Assembly: GCA_025331435.1 (NCBI GenBank)
Contig: JAIWNI010000021.1
Coordinates: 1 to 64,000, forward strand
Length of the DNA stretch: 64,000 nt
Direction: 5' to 3'
DNA from: Choanephora cucurbitarum
Lineage: Eukaryota > Mucoromycota > Mucoromycetes > Mucorales > Choanephoraceae
Shown here: positions 1 through 11,474 of the stretch, in pieces
Layout: every line of letters starts with the position of its first letter
How positions within the stretch are numbered: position 1 is the stretch's first letter
The notes under the pieces: generated by a model
What the model was told of the DNA's origin: nothing
The model's input: only the letters and a program-made list of their open reading frames with translations
The model's database searches: none
Made by a program: the position numbers and the translations under genes

Positions 1-3000
1 AAGAAGAAAGAGTATTAAAAGAGCTTTCCAACCATATGCATATCAACCACGTACGATCATTTCTTGTGAAGTATTCACAATATTTAAAAAAAAAAGACCA
101 ATTTTCGGGGTAAAACTTTCGACATATATCTCTAGTATGTTCTGCTTCAACTATATGAATTCATTACAAATGGAAAGGAGCATAAGAAGCTATTTTCTTT
201 TCTGGCATTTTAAAGAACAAAACTCACAGAACTTACTCAGTTAATTGATACACAGACTGTCGTGTATGTGTGCCAACTTTTCCACTTTCCATCTTTATTT
301 AGTAGAACTCGATTAAAGTTGATCCAATCCAGGCCAACCCATGACCATTGAAAAGGCGGATAGGCTGATGAAAGTCTACGATTAAACGAAGAAAAGCTCT
401 TCAATGAAAAATTAGGACCAAAACAATCTATAATTGTTTCGATTAAAAAAAAAAGGCAATTGCTGTGTGATGCTACGATGCTTCTTTGTCTAACAAGTAG
501 TGATATTGTCATGAACTGTTATGTATTTGTAGCTTGATTTGACTGCAAATTTAGTTATAGAACGCTTGCGATCTTGCAACTTACATTTGTTTTATTGCAC
601 AATGAGCTGTTGGTGGGATCTTCAGTTTCGTGAATATATAATAGGGACTGCTGACTTCTCTAGAGTAACATGATGATATTGGGCTGTGTGATTCTATCAT
701 TTTATTTCATTTCATCAAAATGAAAAGTGAGTTTATCTTTCAACATATTACTCTTCTCTGGTACTCCTGACATAACGAGAGTTGCTATGGTTGGTGTATG
801 CTATTTCTCTTTATTCATCTAGTATGTTTCATAGATAGCTAACCAATAGCAGTGCCTTCTTTGGAGGATTTACCAATGGATGTATTTTTCTAGACAGTGT
901 CGTTTTTTATTCTTTCATCCCAGATAGTATTGAAAAATATAGGGAGACTAAAAACTGCCGTGTCGTATAGAAAAAGGTTGATTCAAAAGAGTATAACAGT
1001 GTCAGTTGGCATTTGGTATCAGAGGAAGCATCTCCAATTCTTCAAGTAAAAAAAATATTTCTCAAACATAACTGTTAACCTAGGTAGAGACCAGTGGTTA
1101 TCAGCCACCAATGAATGTATGTTCGTAAGACGTTAGACTTTGTTTTTCTGAGTCGCACCTTGTTCTAAAACCCCTTATACTCTGAATCTCAACTATAATT
1201 GGGAAACATACCCCCATTTACAAGCATGCTGCCAAGGTTCAGACAGTAATGCGATGGGGGCACAGGTACTCTTGTTATTAATGACATGGAACGGTATGAC
1301 TGCGCACTCTAGAAAATTTATGAAGCATGCATACATTTTGAGGACATAATATCTTCTTTCTTGTTTTTTTTTGGGGACAAATATAAGCTTTGAGACTATA
1401 CACAATGCACATGCGTTTGAAACCTGTTTGTGACCAGTGAAGAAGCTAGAAAGAGCAAAAAAAAAAGACATGTTGTAGTGCTCCTTGAATTCTTCATCCT
1501 TCTTTTTTAATAAAAACAGGTCAGTGCATGGGATTTCTCTCTTTCTTTGGCAGGAATAAGCAGTGTCTGTCAAAATGTTGTTCCTGTTAATACATAGTGA
1601 GAAAGTATGAACTGCAGTTTTTGCGCATATTTGTTTTGAAGAAATAACACTGTCAAGTCACTTCCTTCAGAATAACGAGCAAGGTACTCTTGTATCAGTA
1701 TTAAGTAGTAGGTGGGATGTCAATCTCTTTGATTGAAACGAACAAGGTGTTCAATGCCTTGAACTAGATATTGAAACAGATTATTATTATTTTTTTGAAA
1801 AATCACATATAATCTTTGGCCGTCACTAAAAAGAAACAGATAACCTAAAAATGAAAACCTGTTATATGATGCAGTGTTGCTTTGTTTGTAGCATATGATA
1901 TCAAGTTTAAGTTTATTGAGTCAGATTGTATTCTCGAGAAGAAAAGCCGCATTAGCATCCTTAGAATGTAATTCTTTGTCTCGTCATTCAACAAGTTGGT
2001 CTAATTGATCAACAAAGTACATGCTTTTCTGTATTTTTTATTTTTGACTCTGAGGGATGAAATTGCGTTCAGGAAGAGCTCTATGCATTTACTTTGAGTT
2101 TGGTGTAACAGAGAAAGTCAATGCTTTCTTTTTGCATTTGTTTATGGCTAATATTAAATTAAAGCATTCTGATAATCTCTATTGTCTAATCATTTGATGA
2201 AATCCAGAATATAGGTTGAAGTACATATACTCTACCCATTTGCCATATTGGATAGAAGTGTGGCAAAGAAAATCTTATGCTTTCTCATGACATTGCTTGT
2301 ACAGAACATGTAAGCACTATTAGGAGATAGCAACTTAGGAGACGAACGAGCCTTTTTTGATGGGTTACAAAAAAAACTCCTAAAGAGAATAGTATCCGTC
2401 ATCTACCTATTATGTTTTTGTTGTTGCTACTAAGTCAAAAACAGAAAAGTCATGTTCTTGTTATTGTTTTTCTCATCAAGATTCACGTAACTGAGCAATA
2501 TTTTTTATTTGTCATTTGACTTTCTATTTTATCATAATACGTGATAAGAAAAGCAAAGCATATCATTTTTGATATTAAGCTTGTATCCTCCTTTCGTGTT
2601 TGGTGGCAAATACGCGGGTGAGTAGAGCTAGCGTTAATCTTAAGGAGACAATGGGCGACCGGAAGTGACTTTAGTCTTGACGAATCGGAACAACATAGAA
2701 AAAGGGAGAAGGGGCTTTTTTTTTGTGGTAACCGATTGGGCTTGATAAAAAAAATATAGATGAACATTGGAAGATCAAATGCAGCTTGATAGGGATAAGA
2801 AAAAGAGCATGAGTTAAATAGACTTCATATTCCAAAAACGCCTATTTTAAGTGAACTATCTACACCTTGAAGGTGGATTATATTTTTTAATCAAAAGGTG
2901 GCACAATCATCATACGTACTATTTATCAAACAGATTTGACGATTGATAAAAAATAACCCAGAAAAGTTTACCCAAACAAGCAACTACTGATTGAGTAAAA

Positions 3001-3456
3001 GTTTAGAAAGCTATACTTGTGATTAAATCTCTTTCGAGAAGGCCTAGCAATACAGTTGCTCCAACCTATTATCATAATCTTACTTTATTACATTAACAAA
3101 AAGTATATCTTGTTTTTTTTCTATAGAAAGGTAGCAGATTCCTGTAACTGGATGTTCTCTAAGTTCTTTTCGTTTCTTTGAAATAAGAGAGCAGCTATAG
3201 TTACTTGCATTTTTTGAATATTTCTTTTTCTGTAAATAAGGAGGTTGTGTTACTTGTCAAATGTATTTATTTGGCAAGATTTTCTCCAGGAACATTTATA
3301 AATATCTCTTTCTCTCCCTTCCTCTCTTTTTCCTAAAAAAAACCTTTTTTTTTCAAGATCAAACAAATAGAAGAAAGAACAGCTGGTCATTATCCATAGA
3401 TCTTATACCTTTCTTTCACATTTCTTTTGAACTAATACCGATTATCTGTATCGCAA
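1..3456. other. Gene-poor A/T-rich interval
   Basis: I see no gene I can support here. Open frames on either strand reach at most about 126 codons, are rich in Phe, Lys, Leu and Cys as expected of random A/T-rich DNA, and show no recognisable domain or splice-linked continuation. A TATA-like stretch (TATAAAT) near 3297-3303 lies about 155 bp upstream of the ATG at 3457 and may serve that gene. The carB phytoene desaturase gene that often sits divergently beside carRP in Mucorales is not present in these 3.4 kb. Confidence 0.5.
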
Positions 3457-5479
3457 ATGCCATATATCTACTACACTGCTGCTGCTTTATTAGTAGTGTT
3501 GTCCATTTACAAGCCTTTTATATCCAAGCTTGACAAGGCTAGATCTATTGGGTTGGGTGTTGCTTCATTCTTGGCCCCTTTCATCATTAAATACAACAGT
3601 TTACTGGAGAGCAGTATTGCGTTCAAGTTCTCAAAGCAATGGCTTTATTCTACGAACCTCGTGCATTCTTCTTCAAGCTCTAACGAAACAACACTTGATA
3701 CAATGCAACATTTGACCTATCTCAATGATAATGTCAGCTTGATGACAGATGCCATTGTCCTGTTTATTCTAGCTTTTATTACTGCTTCTCTCCATGGTAT
3801 GTTCACAAGATGGCAATTTTCTATTACTTTTGTCAGACCTAGAGCCAATGCTTATTTTTCCATGTTTCTGAGATATGGCCTCTCTACTTTTAACCTTTGC
3901 TTGGCTGTCATGAGGTAAATCACATCTAATTAAGTTTAGTCTAATTTGATAAGTACTCAACGTGAACTTTTGTTATCTCCAAATAGCCAAAAAGCTTCTA
4001 ACCACAAACTATCATTGGCATTTTCTTTCTTTGGTTTACTTTGGTATCTTTCTGGTCCTTACCTTATCCGTCGATGGAAACCAGCAGTAGCAGTAGCTCT
4101 AATTTCAGCTGGATTTAGTTTTTTTGTTTGTAACACTGCGTCTGCGGACAGTCTCTTGTACAAGACTTCCTTTCTAGACTGGGCTCTTTACACAACAGTT
4201 ATCGTTCTTGTGTGTCATTCCCTAGATCATCTAGATGCTCTCATGAACACCTATCCCTACCTAGTCGAAGCAAACAAGGAAAAGCAATTTCATTTCCAAG
4301 ATGCTACTAGCTTTTCTTACTGGTTGCATATGTTTTATCTTGCATGCAACATGCCATCTGAGCATGAACTTGATCCTGCCCCAATTGAGAATCTAGAGAC
4401 CGCCATTAAGGTTTTGGGCCCTGCTTCTCGATCTTGGAAGACCATGGCTGCTTTGTTTCCAGTTAATCTTCGTCAAGATCTCTGTCTTTTGTATGCCTTT
4501 TTCCGTACTGCTGACGACTTGGTAGATGATGCCCCTACTCCAGAGCAATGCTCCGAGAACTTGGTAACTATTCGTCGCTTCCTCAGAGACGTTTTTTCAC
4601 CAGCTAAAGCATTAGACAAACCGACTTTGGATACTCTGCCTTCGCACATAAACTGGGATCAATATGCCGAGCTGCTTCCTAATGAAGAAGTACTTATTAT
4701 CTTTAAAAATTTTGCTCGTATCGCGCATTACCTGTGCTCTCGTGCCATGTTTGAACTTACCGATGCTTGGGAGCTTGATCTTCTTGGTAAACCAGTTAAG
4801 AAACAGACTGATTTATTAGACTATGCAGCTTTGATTTCCGGTACATTTGGTGAACTCTGTACTTGTGCAATCATGTACAAAACTGGCCATGGCAATTGGG
4901 GCAAGCAATTGGATAACGCAGCGCGTGATGAAGATGTATTATCAAGAGCCAGAGCAACAGGACAGGTATGTTTGAATTTTAGACTTCTTCATTTGAGCTT
5001 CTGATTAACGCTAAATGTAGTGCCTTCAATTAGTAAATATTGCTCGTGATATCATTGCTGATAGCCTTGTTGGTCGGTGTTATGTTCCCGTTCAGTACAT
5101 GGCTTCAAAGGATACTTACCGCCTTTTGAAAGAAGCAAAAGCACCTTATCAAGTTGGAGAGCATACTCTCAAGTCCTATTCTCTTCGTATCTTGGAACTT
5201 GCTGATCAAATATCCGACAAAGCTCAAAAGGGTATTGATGGCTTACCTGAAGAAGTTCAAGACAGTATCCGAGCTGCTTTTGAAATCTACATGGCAATTG
5301 GCCCTATTTTAAGAAATGATTCTGGTTTTCCTTTGAGAGCCAAGGTGCCTAAGGGTCAACAGCAATGGATTGCATTACGTTGTATTTATGGTTTCAGAGG
5401 CCCTGTTGCTCGTGCAATCACTCGTACTTTCCATGAAATGGTATCTCTATATTCCCGAGAAGCCACTAATACTCATTAA
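3457..5479 (+). CDS. CarRP/CarRA-like bifunctional lycopene cyclase-phytoene synthase paralogue with degenerate cyclase half
   Basis: Three exons (3457-3914, 3987-4965, 5021-5479) join in frame to 631 aa, close to the roughly 600 aa usual for fungal cyclase-synthase fusions. An in-frame stop just upstream at 3433 fixes the start. Residues 1-240 are hydrophobic membrane segments laid out like the duplicated lycopene cyclase domain (TRWQF near 117-121 matches the family's MRWHL position). However, the PLEE/PVEE acidic motifs expected near 95-103 and 213-221 read LMTDAIVLF and SFLDWALYT. The C-terminal half is a trans-prenyl synthase of the squalene/phytoene synthase family with both Asp motifs intact (ADDLVDD at 328-334, NIARDIIAD at 485-493), so prenyl-diphosphate condensation is plausible while cyclisation is doubtful. 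It could be a regulatory or apocarotenoid-related paralogue rather than the main carRP. Family assignment is firm; function is inferred. Confidence 0.85.
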
Positions 5480-7189
5480 TGTACTCTGAAGACATAACCA
5501 AAAAAAAAAAACTCCCACCCACCTTTATCTTTGTATTTATTGTAGCTTTTCTTTCTTTACTATCTACTTGTAAAACTTATTTATATCTATCAATAATGTT
5601 ATTCTTTTGTCAAACGTAGAAAGCATTTACTGTTGAACACCGAACTGACACACTGTTCCGAATTGTGTAGCCTACCACAAATAAAATGAAAAACTAAAAT
5701 ATAACTAACTTAAACTTGTACCATTGAACAACTCAGCACAAATTGTCTTAAAGCTTCTATGGCTACTATGAACGCATACGATAGGTCTACATAATTAGGA
5801 AATTGCCATAAGAAAAAGAGACATTTAGAACGATCAAGAGGTTTTAAAAGCAAACGTTCTATCAAAACGACTTACTGAAACTCAGCTATGCTTCGGCCAT
5901 GAAAAAACAGACATATCAGAATAAGAATGTTTGGGAGTACATGACAAAAATCGATGTATCCGTTTGAAGCTCAGATATACAGAAGAAGAAAGAGTTAGTG
6001 GGTATGCACAACATTCCCATTCAATTTGACTTGCTTGTATTCAGATAGCTAAATCAAGTTGAAATTTCACTCAATTGATCGAAACAAAATATCAGAGAGG
6101 AAATGTAATCACAAATACACGTTTGGAGCACCTCCAATGGATTGACTAAAATTCTAACTTCCTCATTTAGAATCTTCCAAGTTTGAGGATTCTTGCAGAT
6201 ATTCCAAAGAGCGATTAAATCACAAATTAAGAAATTTATATTACAAAAAGAGTAACATTAGTTGGCGCATTCATACTCAAAAACTACTATTTTTCATATC
6301 TATTTCTCAAATGAACACTCATCCAAATCTTCCAAACAGAAATGAGTCCTGTCAGACGCAACTTATGTTATAGAGAGTGACGAGGATGTAGCTCAATTGA
6401 GTGGTAATGATGTACTTTCAACAATTGGAAACTGATTCAATACCTTCACTTGCATCTACTCAGAGACTCTTTTTCTTTGCTAAAAAAAAGCCAAAGAAGG
6501 CCTTGTTCAAGAATGTGTTTACAATTATGAATCCTCCTTTAGCATTGATTTGTTAATTGCTCAGTTTCGACACTTAAGTAAACATATATCAGTGCAAGAA
6601 GCAAAACGAATGTATTAGATCAAAAAACGAACACTCAAATTCGCACTGTAAAAAAATACTAGTTATAACTTCCGAAATGAGGAAGTCTAAGTAATTTCTA
6701 TAAAGTGCCATAAAAACTACTTAGATCTAAGGTCAAGATAAAAGACCCTTCAATAAAGTTACAACTTAAAATTAACTTAAAATTAACTTACACTCTAGTG
6801 TTTTCACACTGTTAGTCGATCAAATTCAGTCAGTTTATTGGGTGTTCTCACATATCTTTAAAGTTTATTCTTGGCTACTGTAACAGATCAAAAGAACTTA
6901 TAGTTTCAATGGCCAGCTTCTCACTAACTGCATGACAGTTTTTAGCCTTCCTTTTTTATACAATATAAAGCAGGTCTATATCATTGATAGCTCTTCAACC
7001 AGTTCGTTTCGAGACTCAAAATACAAGCACCTAACTTAAGCCGAGCTAAAATTGCTAAATAAGTCTATACAATTGATTGTTAGAGGAGAAAAAATAAGCT
7101 ATACTAACTTCTTTTCAGTCTTTCCTTTCTTTATTGTTACTAACAAAAAATATTATTTACAATGTATAAGCATCAGAAAATATAGTTCC
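5480..7189. other. Intergenic, no gene seen
   Basis: A/T-rich DNA between convergent genes: the phytoene synthase-like gene ends at 5479 and SPN1 ends at 7190 from the other side. No long open frame and no splice-linked set of short frames was found. Short low-complexity repeats occur, for example an AAAATTAACTT unit in tandem near 6765-6790. The first 150 bp downstream of 5479 are A- and T-run rich and probably hold the poly(A) region. Confidence 0.5.
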
Positions 7190-8809
7190 TTAAAAAGACA
7201 TTCCTTTTCCTTCAATAGAAACTTTAGGGGTGGTTCGCTTAGGGCCAGTCTTGATTGAGCGCATAGTATTGTTTAATCTTCTGAAAGTATTATCAGGCTA
7301 TGTTTAAAGAGCAGAATAAATTAAATAAACATGAAATAAATGCATTCCATTTCAGCTTACCTTGTTATTTCTGTTCTTATCAAGGCGTACAGTACTTTGA
7401 GGTGCAACATCATAGTCTGCTGCTACAGCTTGAGGAACATGAACAAAGTGTCTAGCTTGAGCCCTGTGGATGCAGTTAGATATCCGTCAATTTTTCTTTT
7501 CTTTTCAGCCATTCACACTTACTTTTCATCCTCAGGTTCCTCCTTAGGGCGCTTGTATCTCTTTCTCTGATGAAGCCTGGATATCCAAGAAAAAAGAAGA
7601 AAGCGAGTTAGAAATAAATCACTCTATAGCGTCAATTCACCTACGCATCAATCTGGCTGTACTCTTGTACAACAGGACGTCTTTCCTTGTAATTCTCACT
7701 TCGCTTAATCACCATTCGACTCCACTTGGCAACCAACTGATCCGCCTTTCTCTTCATGGCAGGCTCAATTCGAGGAGACTTTGAATAGAAATAAACAATC
7801 TTGCCTACACCGCTCTCTCTCAAATGATCGCCTGAAATAGGAAGCTTATCCAAAACACCTAGCATTTCACTCTGAATATCTAAACTTGGCAAAGAGCGAT
7901 CAGGTAAAGGCTCTAACCAGAGTCGAATGACATCCAAGAGACCATTGTCGAGGATGGCATCGTACAAATGCTTGCTATCATATGGTGTTAAGTGCATATA
8001 TCAAGCGTTGGTCTATCTACCTACTTGGTCAGCATAGTGGATGCTTCTGTTAGCATCTTCAATTTAGCAAGAGCAGGCCGTCTTTCCCCATTAGCAACGG
8101 AATCTTCCTCTGAAGCGTTTCTCATGTTTTCTCGTAAGGTTGCCAATTCCTCATCAAGACTGTTCTCGAGGTCTTCTCCATCCTGTCTCTTTCGTCTCTT
8201 TTTACCACCTCTTAAAGCCTTTTCAAACTCTCGATCGATTTCATCTCTGAGGGCTAATTGTTTGATCAATACAAGCTAGAGAACAAATAATAGTAGTCAA
8301 GTACCTTGCTGAGGATCGATAGGTTCATCTTGTTCGTCATCAATGTGTTCATCTGTTGGGGTTGCATTATTCTTTAGTTCGCGAATCTCACGGCGTACTT
8401 CCTCTAAACGTGCATTCTCTTCAGCATCCACATCTCTCTGCTTCTTTTTGAAAGAAGGAAGCTTTGTAGTGACATGTGTTTCCTCTTGTTGTTCAGCAAT
8501 AGGTTCGCTTGCATCATCATATTCAGTATTGACTCTATAACTCTCCTCATTGTCTGAAGCTTATTTGTTTTATACCGAAAGGAGTTTTTTGAGAAAAGTT
8601 GAGCAACTTATGATAAAACGAACCTTACCTTGGTCTCCATCAAGATCAGACATTTCTTCTTCTTCTTCACTTGAACCAAACAACTTTTCTTGTCTCTGTA
8701 AAACAACATGTGTATAGTGTAAGTAAGACTTTCCTTTGTTGCTCTTTAGAAGCTACTGCTAGCACTCAATTTGGGAATTTACTACTGTGTCTTCATCATA
8801 AGATGCCAT
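7190..8809 (-). CDS. SPN1: Transcription elongation factor SPN1/IWS1
   Basis: Eight exons on the minus strand (8809-8783, 8695-8629, 8553-8305, 8253-8025, 7974-7645, 7576-7523, 7463-7361, 7297-7190) join in frame to 388 aa. The first half is an acidic, charged, disordered region (EEEEE near residue 20) as in Spn1/IWS1. Residues about 190-300 form the TFIIS N-terminal-like helical domain, with the family-typical stretch KIVYFYSKSPRIEPAMKRKA. The C-terminus carries the conserved FRRLN and KVSIEGKGMSF blocks. Spn1/IWS1 is a nuclear histone chaperone and Spt6 partner that travels with RNA polymerase II. The first coding exon is only 9 codons; the start was chosen because it opens the exon that joins the acidic region in phase. 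The exon 3/4 acceptor was selected to keep the DPQQ-ALRDEIDREFE junction in frame. Confidence 0.93.
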
Positions 8810-10230
8810 TATATCTTTTATGTATAAAAAAAAGAGAAAAAAAATATGCAAAATTTTATCAGACGAATCACTTAAAGTTCAGACATGTACAGATAAGACA
8901 GGAAGAATAATTGAGAGATTCGCTTTTAATATAGAGCTTCGTATCTAAGTGTAGAAAACTACAGCAAATCGTTATCTGCGCTTAGAGGAGAAGCATTGTT
9001 TTAGAGAAAGCAAGGGAGAAGTGTAATCCAACCAGATAGAAAATGATATTTCTCAGGAGCACACACAGGCATTTCTGGCCAGTTGCATTCTTCAAATGGT
9101 TATTAGGAAATCGCTTCACTATCTGTGTAAGAAATCAAAGAAAATGCAATGGACATAAAGATAGGAAACTCTTCCTCTTCTTTGAAGAGCATATCAGCGA
9201 CAAACGACTGGCTTGCTTCACTTCACTTGATGAGAATTAGCAATACATTCAAATATGATGAAGTAACATAGCTTTCTCTTCAAAAATATTTATCAATTTG
9301 GACAACAAAATACAAATTCCTTTCAGTTTTTGTTTATTACATGAAGAAAAGCTTTTACATATCAAATAGGCTTGAAGCATCAGTTTTGTTCAATCTAGTA
9401 AAGAAAAACCATTATCTAATTTGTTGGACAGCAAGCAAAAACTTGAGTCTTAGGACAATTGCTTCTATGGAACATTCAGCACATCAAATCACTATATATT
9501 AAAGCATACTGGAACTTTTGCTTATAAAATAAACCAAATCTATTTGCTGTAAAAAAAGGAAGAGTTATGGTTTGCTTCTAAGTCTTCTTGAAAGACTGCA
9601 CAATATCTTTTATGAACTCTCATGCTACAGAAGATATTCACTAGAAAATAACCAAAACTGTAAAAGCTTCCACAACTGTTCAATCTGAATTTTTCATTTC
9701 TTTCTCTTTCCACCGTATCAAAGACGAGCTGTCAAACAATGCCTGCTACAAAAAACCCACGGACACAGCGAATCTTTCCTCAAGCAATAATTGGTCAAAA
9801 TGAATGTCTATTTGGTAAAGTCCATTTTGAATAACAAAATAAAGCAAGTTTTAGGTAACATAAGGTCTAATGTTTTGATAGTACTGCTAGTTTCTTTGTT
9901 GTCAGTTGCAATCTAAATCTAATACAAGAGTCAGTATCCCTGAAAATAAAATTAGCTGATAAGATAGAAATGACAATAATATATCTTTTCTTCAATCAGA
10001 TGCTATGAGTGTAATTCTTTGATGCAAGACAAGAATTATCTTTTGATTTAAATCAGATTATTCTTACCACAGGCTTCCTCCATTAAAACAGCTTCTGCGT
10101 TTAAATGTACGGGCTGCCAATCAGTGACTGCGTTCAGCAAAGTCCGGCAATCCAGAAGTCAACAATAAATAAATTTTTTTTCCTTGCAGCCACTAGTTCA
10201 TCCTCTCTTTTTGAACGTTGACATTTGACA
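8810..10230. other. Intergenic between divergent genes
   Basis: Holds the promoters of SPN1 (minus) and RPP2 (plus). No coding feature is supported. Just before the RPP2 start, a long T run followed by CTTGCAG (about 10166-10190) looks like a 3' splice acceptor, so RPP2 may have an intron in its 5' UTR; this is a guess from the motif only. Confidence 0.45.
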
Positions 10231-10693
10231 ATGAAGCATCTCGCAGCTTACCTTCTCCTCGTTGCTGGCGGTAACGCCCACCCCACTGCTGATGACCTCA
10301 AGAAGGTCATGAGTTCCGTTGGTGTTGAAGTTGACGAATCTCGTGTTTCTGCCTTGTTGAAGGCTATGGAAGGCAAGACTGCCGCTGAAGTATGTGTATA
10401 TAATAGTTTTCTTAAGGACATAGTATACTAAACACAATTGTTATTTAGGCTATTGCTGAAGGTTCCTCCAAGCTCGCTTCCGTCTCTGCTGGTCCCGTTG
10501 CTGCTGCTGGTGGTGCTGCCGCTGCCGGTGCTGCCGGTGCTGATGCCCCTGCTGAAGAAGCTAAGGCCGAAGAAAAGGAAGAATCCGATGATGTAAGTTG
10601 ACCGAATTATCGCTTTGTGTATAAGGGTAATGTTGGAATTTGGTGTACTAACTATCTATCAAACAGGATATGGGTTTCGGTCTCTTCGACTAA
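10231..10693 (+). CDS. RPP2: 60S acidic ribosomal protein P2
   Basis: Three exons (10231-10389, 10449-10592, 10667-10693) give 109 aa, the usual P2 length. The N-terminus MKHLAAYLLLVAGGN and the following helical dimerisation domain are typical of P2 rather than P1. An Ala/Gly-rich hinge leads to an acidic tail ending SDDDMGFGLFD, the signature that recruits translation elongation factors and is bound by ribosome-inactivating toxins. P2 dimers with P1 form the lateral stalk of the large ribosomal subunit on uL10. The last exon encodes only the eight residues DMGFGLFD, so the functional tail is assembled by splicing. Codon use is strongly biased to C- and T-ending codons, as expected of a very highly expressed gene. 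Confidence 0.97.
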
Positions 10694-11474
10694 ACGCTTT
10701 CTCTCATAAGCTTCAAATAAAGAAATTCTCTCTTACATACATATGTAAATCTCAAATAATGCTCAACTTGTTTGTTACGTTGATTCATTTCCTACGAAAG
10801 TGGATACATATATTTTTTTGATTTAAAGGAGGGGAAATCAATTTAGGTGGCTTAGCAGGCTACTCTTTTAAAGAGATGCTCGACGTAGGATAAAATAATA
10901 ATGAGATAGTAGCCTTAGTAACTAAATGAAGTCAAGAGAAAGTTTAGATAAGGCTTGTAATGGACTTACTCCAAGGAACAATGAATGCTGCTTCTTACAA
11001 AAGTTTAATTGACTTTACGCTTATAATTTGAAGAGTAATTAACAACATAATGTTAGACACAAAAACTGCTCGAATACTATGAAACTGTTTAACAGTGTTA
11101 GCACTCAATGAGCAAGGCAAGCAATTTCTATCGCAATAAATCAACTTATAGCCACAAATCCAAATAAGCGCAAAGAATTAATGCGATTGTTTTGTCAACA
11201 TTGGCTTATTTATTACTTAGCAACATGAAATGATAGAAACGAGCGGCAATTCCATTTCTTACTCAACATCAACTAAAGAAAAAGGGCTTTTGGAGGGTAG
11301 AGAAAGCTTACATACACACCTATGTATCATCAACTTAGTTGTTGGAAGCAGTGTTTCTTTTTGACAAACAAAGCTAAGTTGATTATGTGATGAATGGTTG
11401 CTTACACAAAGGCTTTCTCTCAGAACAGATTAATGTTTAAAATGATTGTTATATTTCTCTTTACTAACGGTTAA
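10694..11474. other. Intergenic between convergent genes
   Basis: A/T-rich 3' flanks of RPP2 and of the minus-strand KIN4-like kinase. An AATAAA-type signal lies shortly after the RPP2 stop (about 10717). No open frame or RNA gene recognised. Confidence 0.5.

Noticed and set aside
1193..1573. 126-codon minus-strand frame
   Set aside because: Composition is that of random A/T-rich DNA, with no signal, domain or splice partner.
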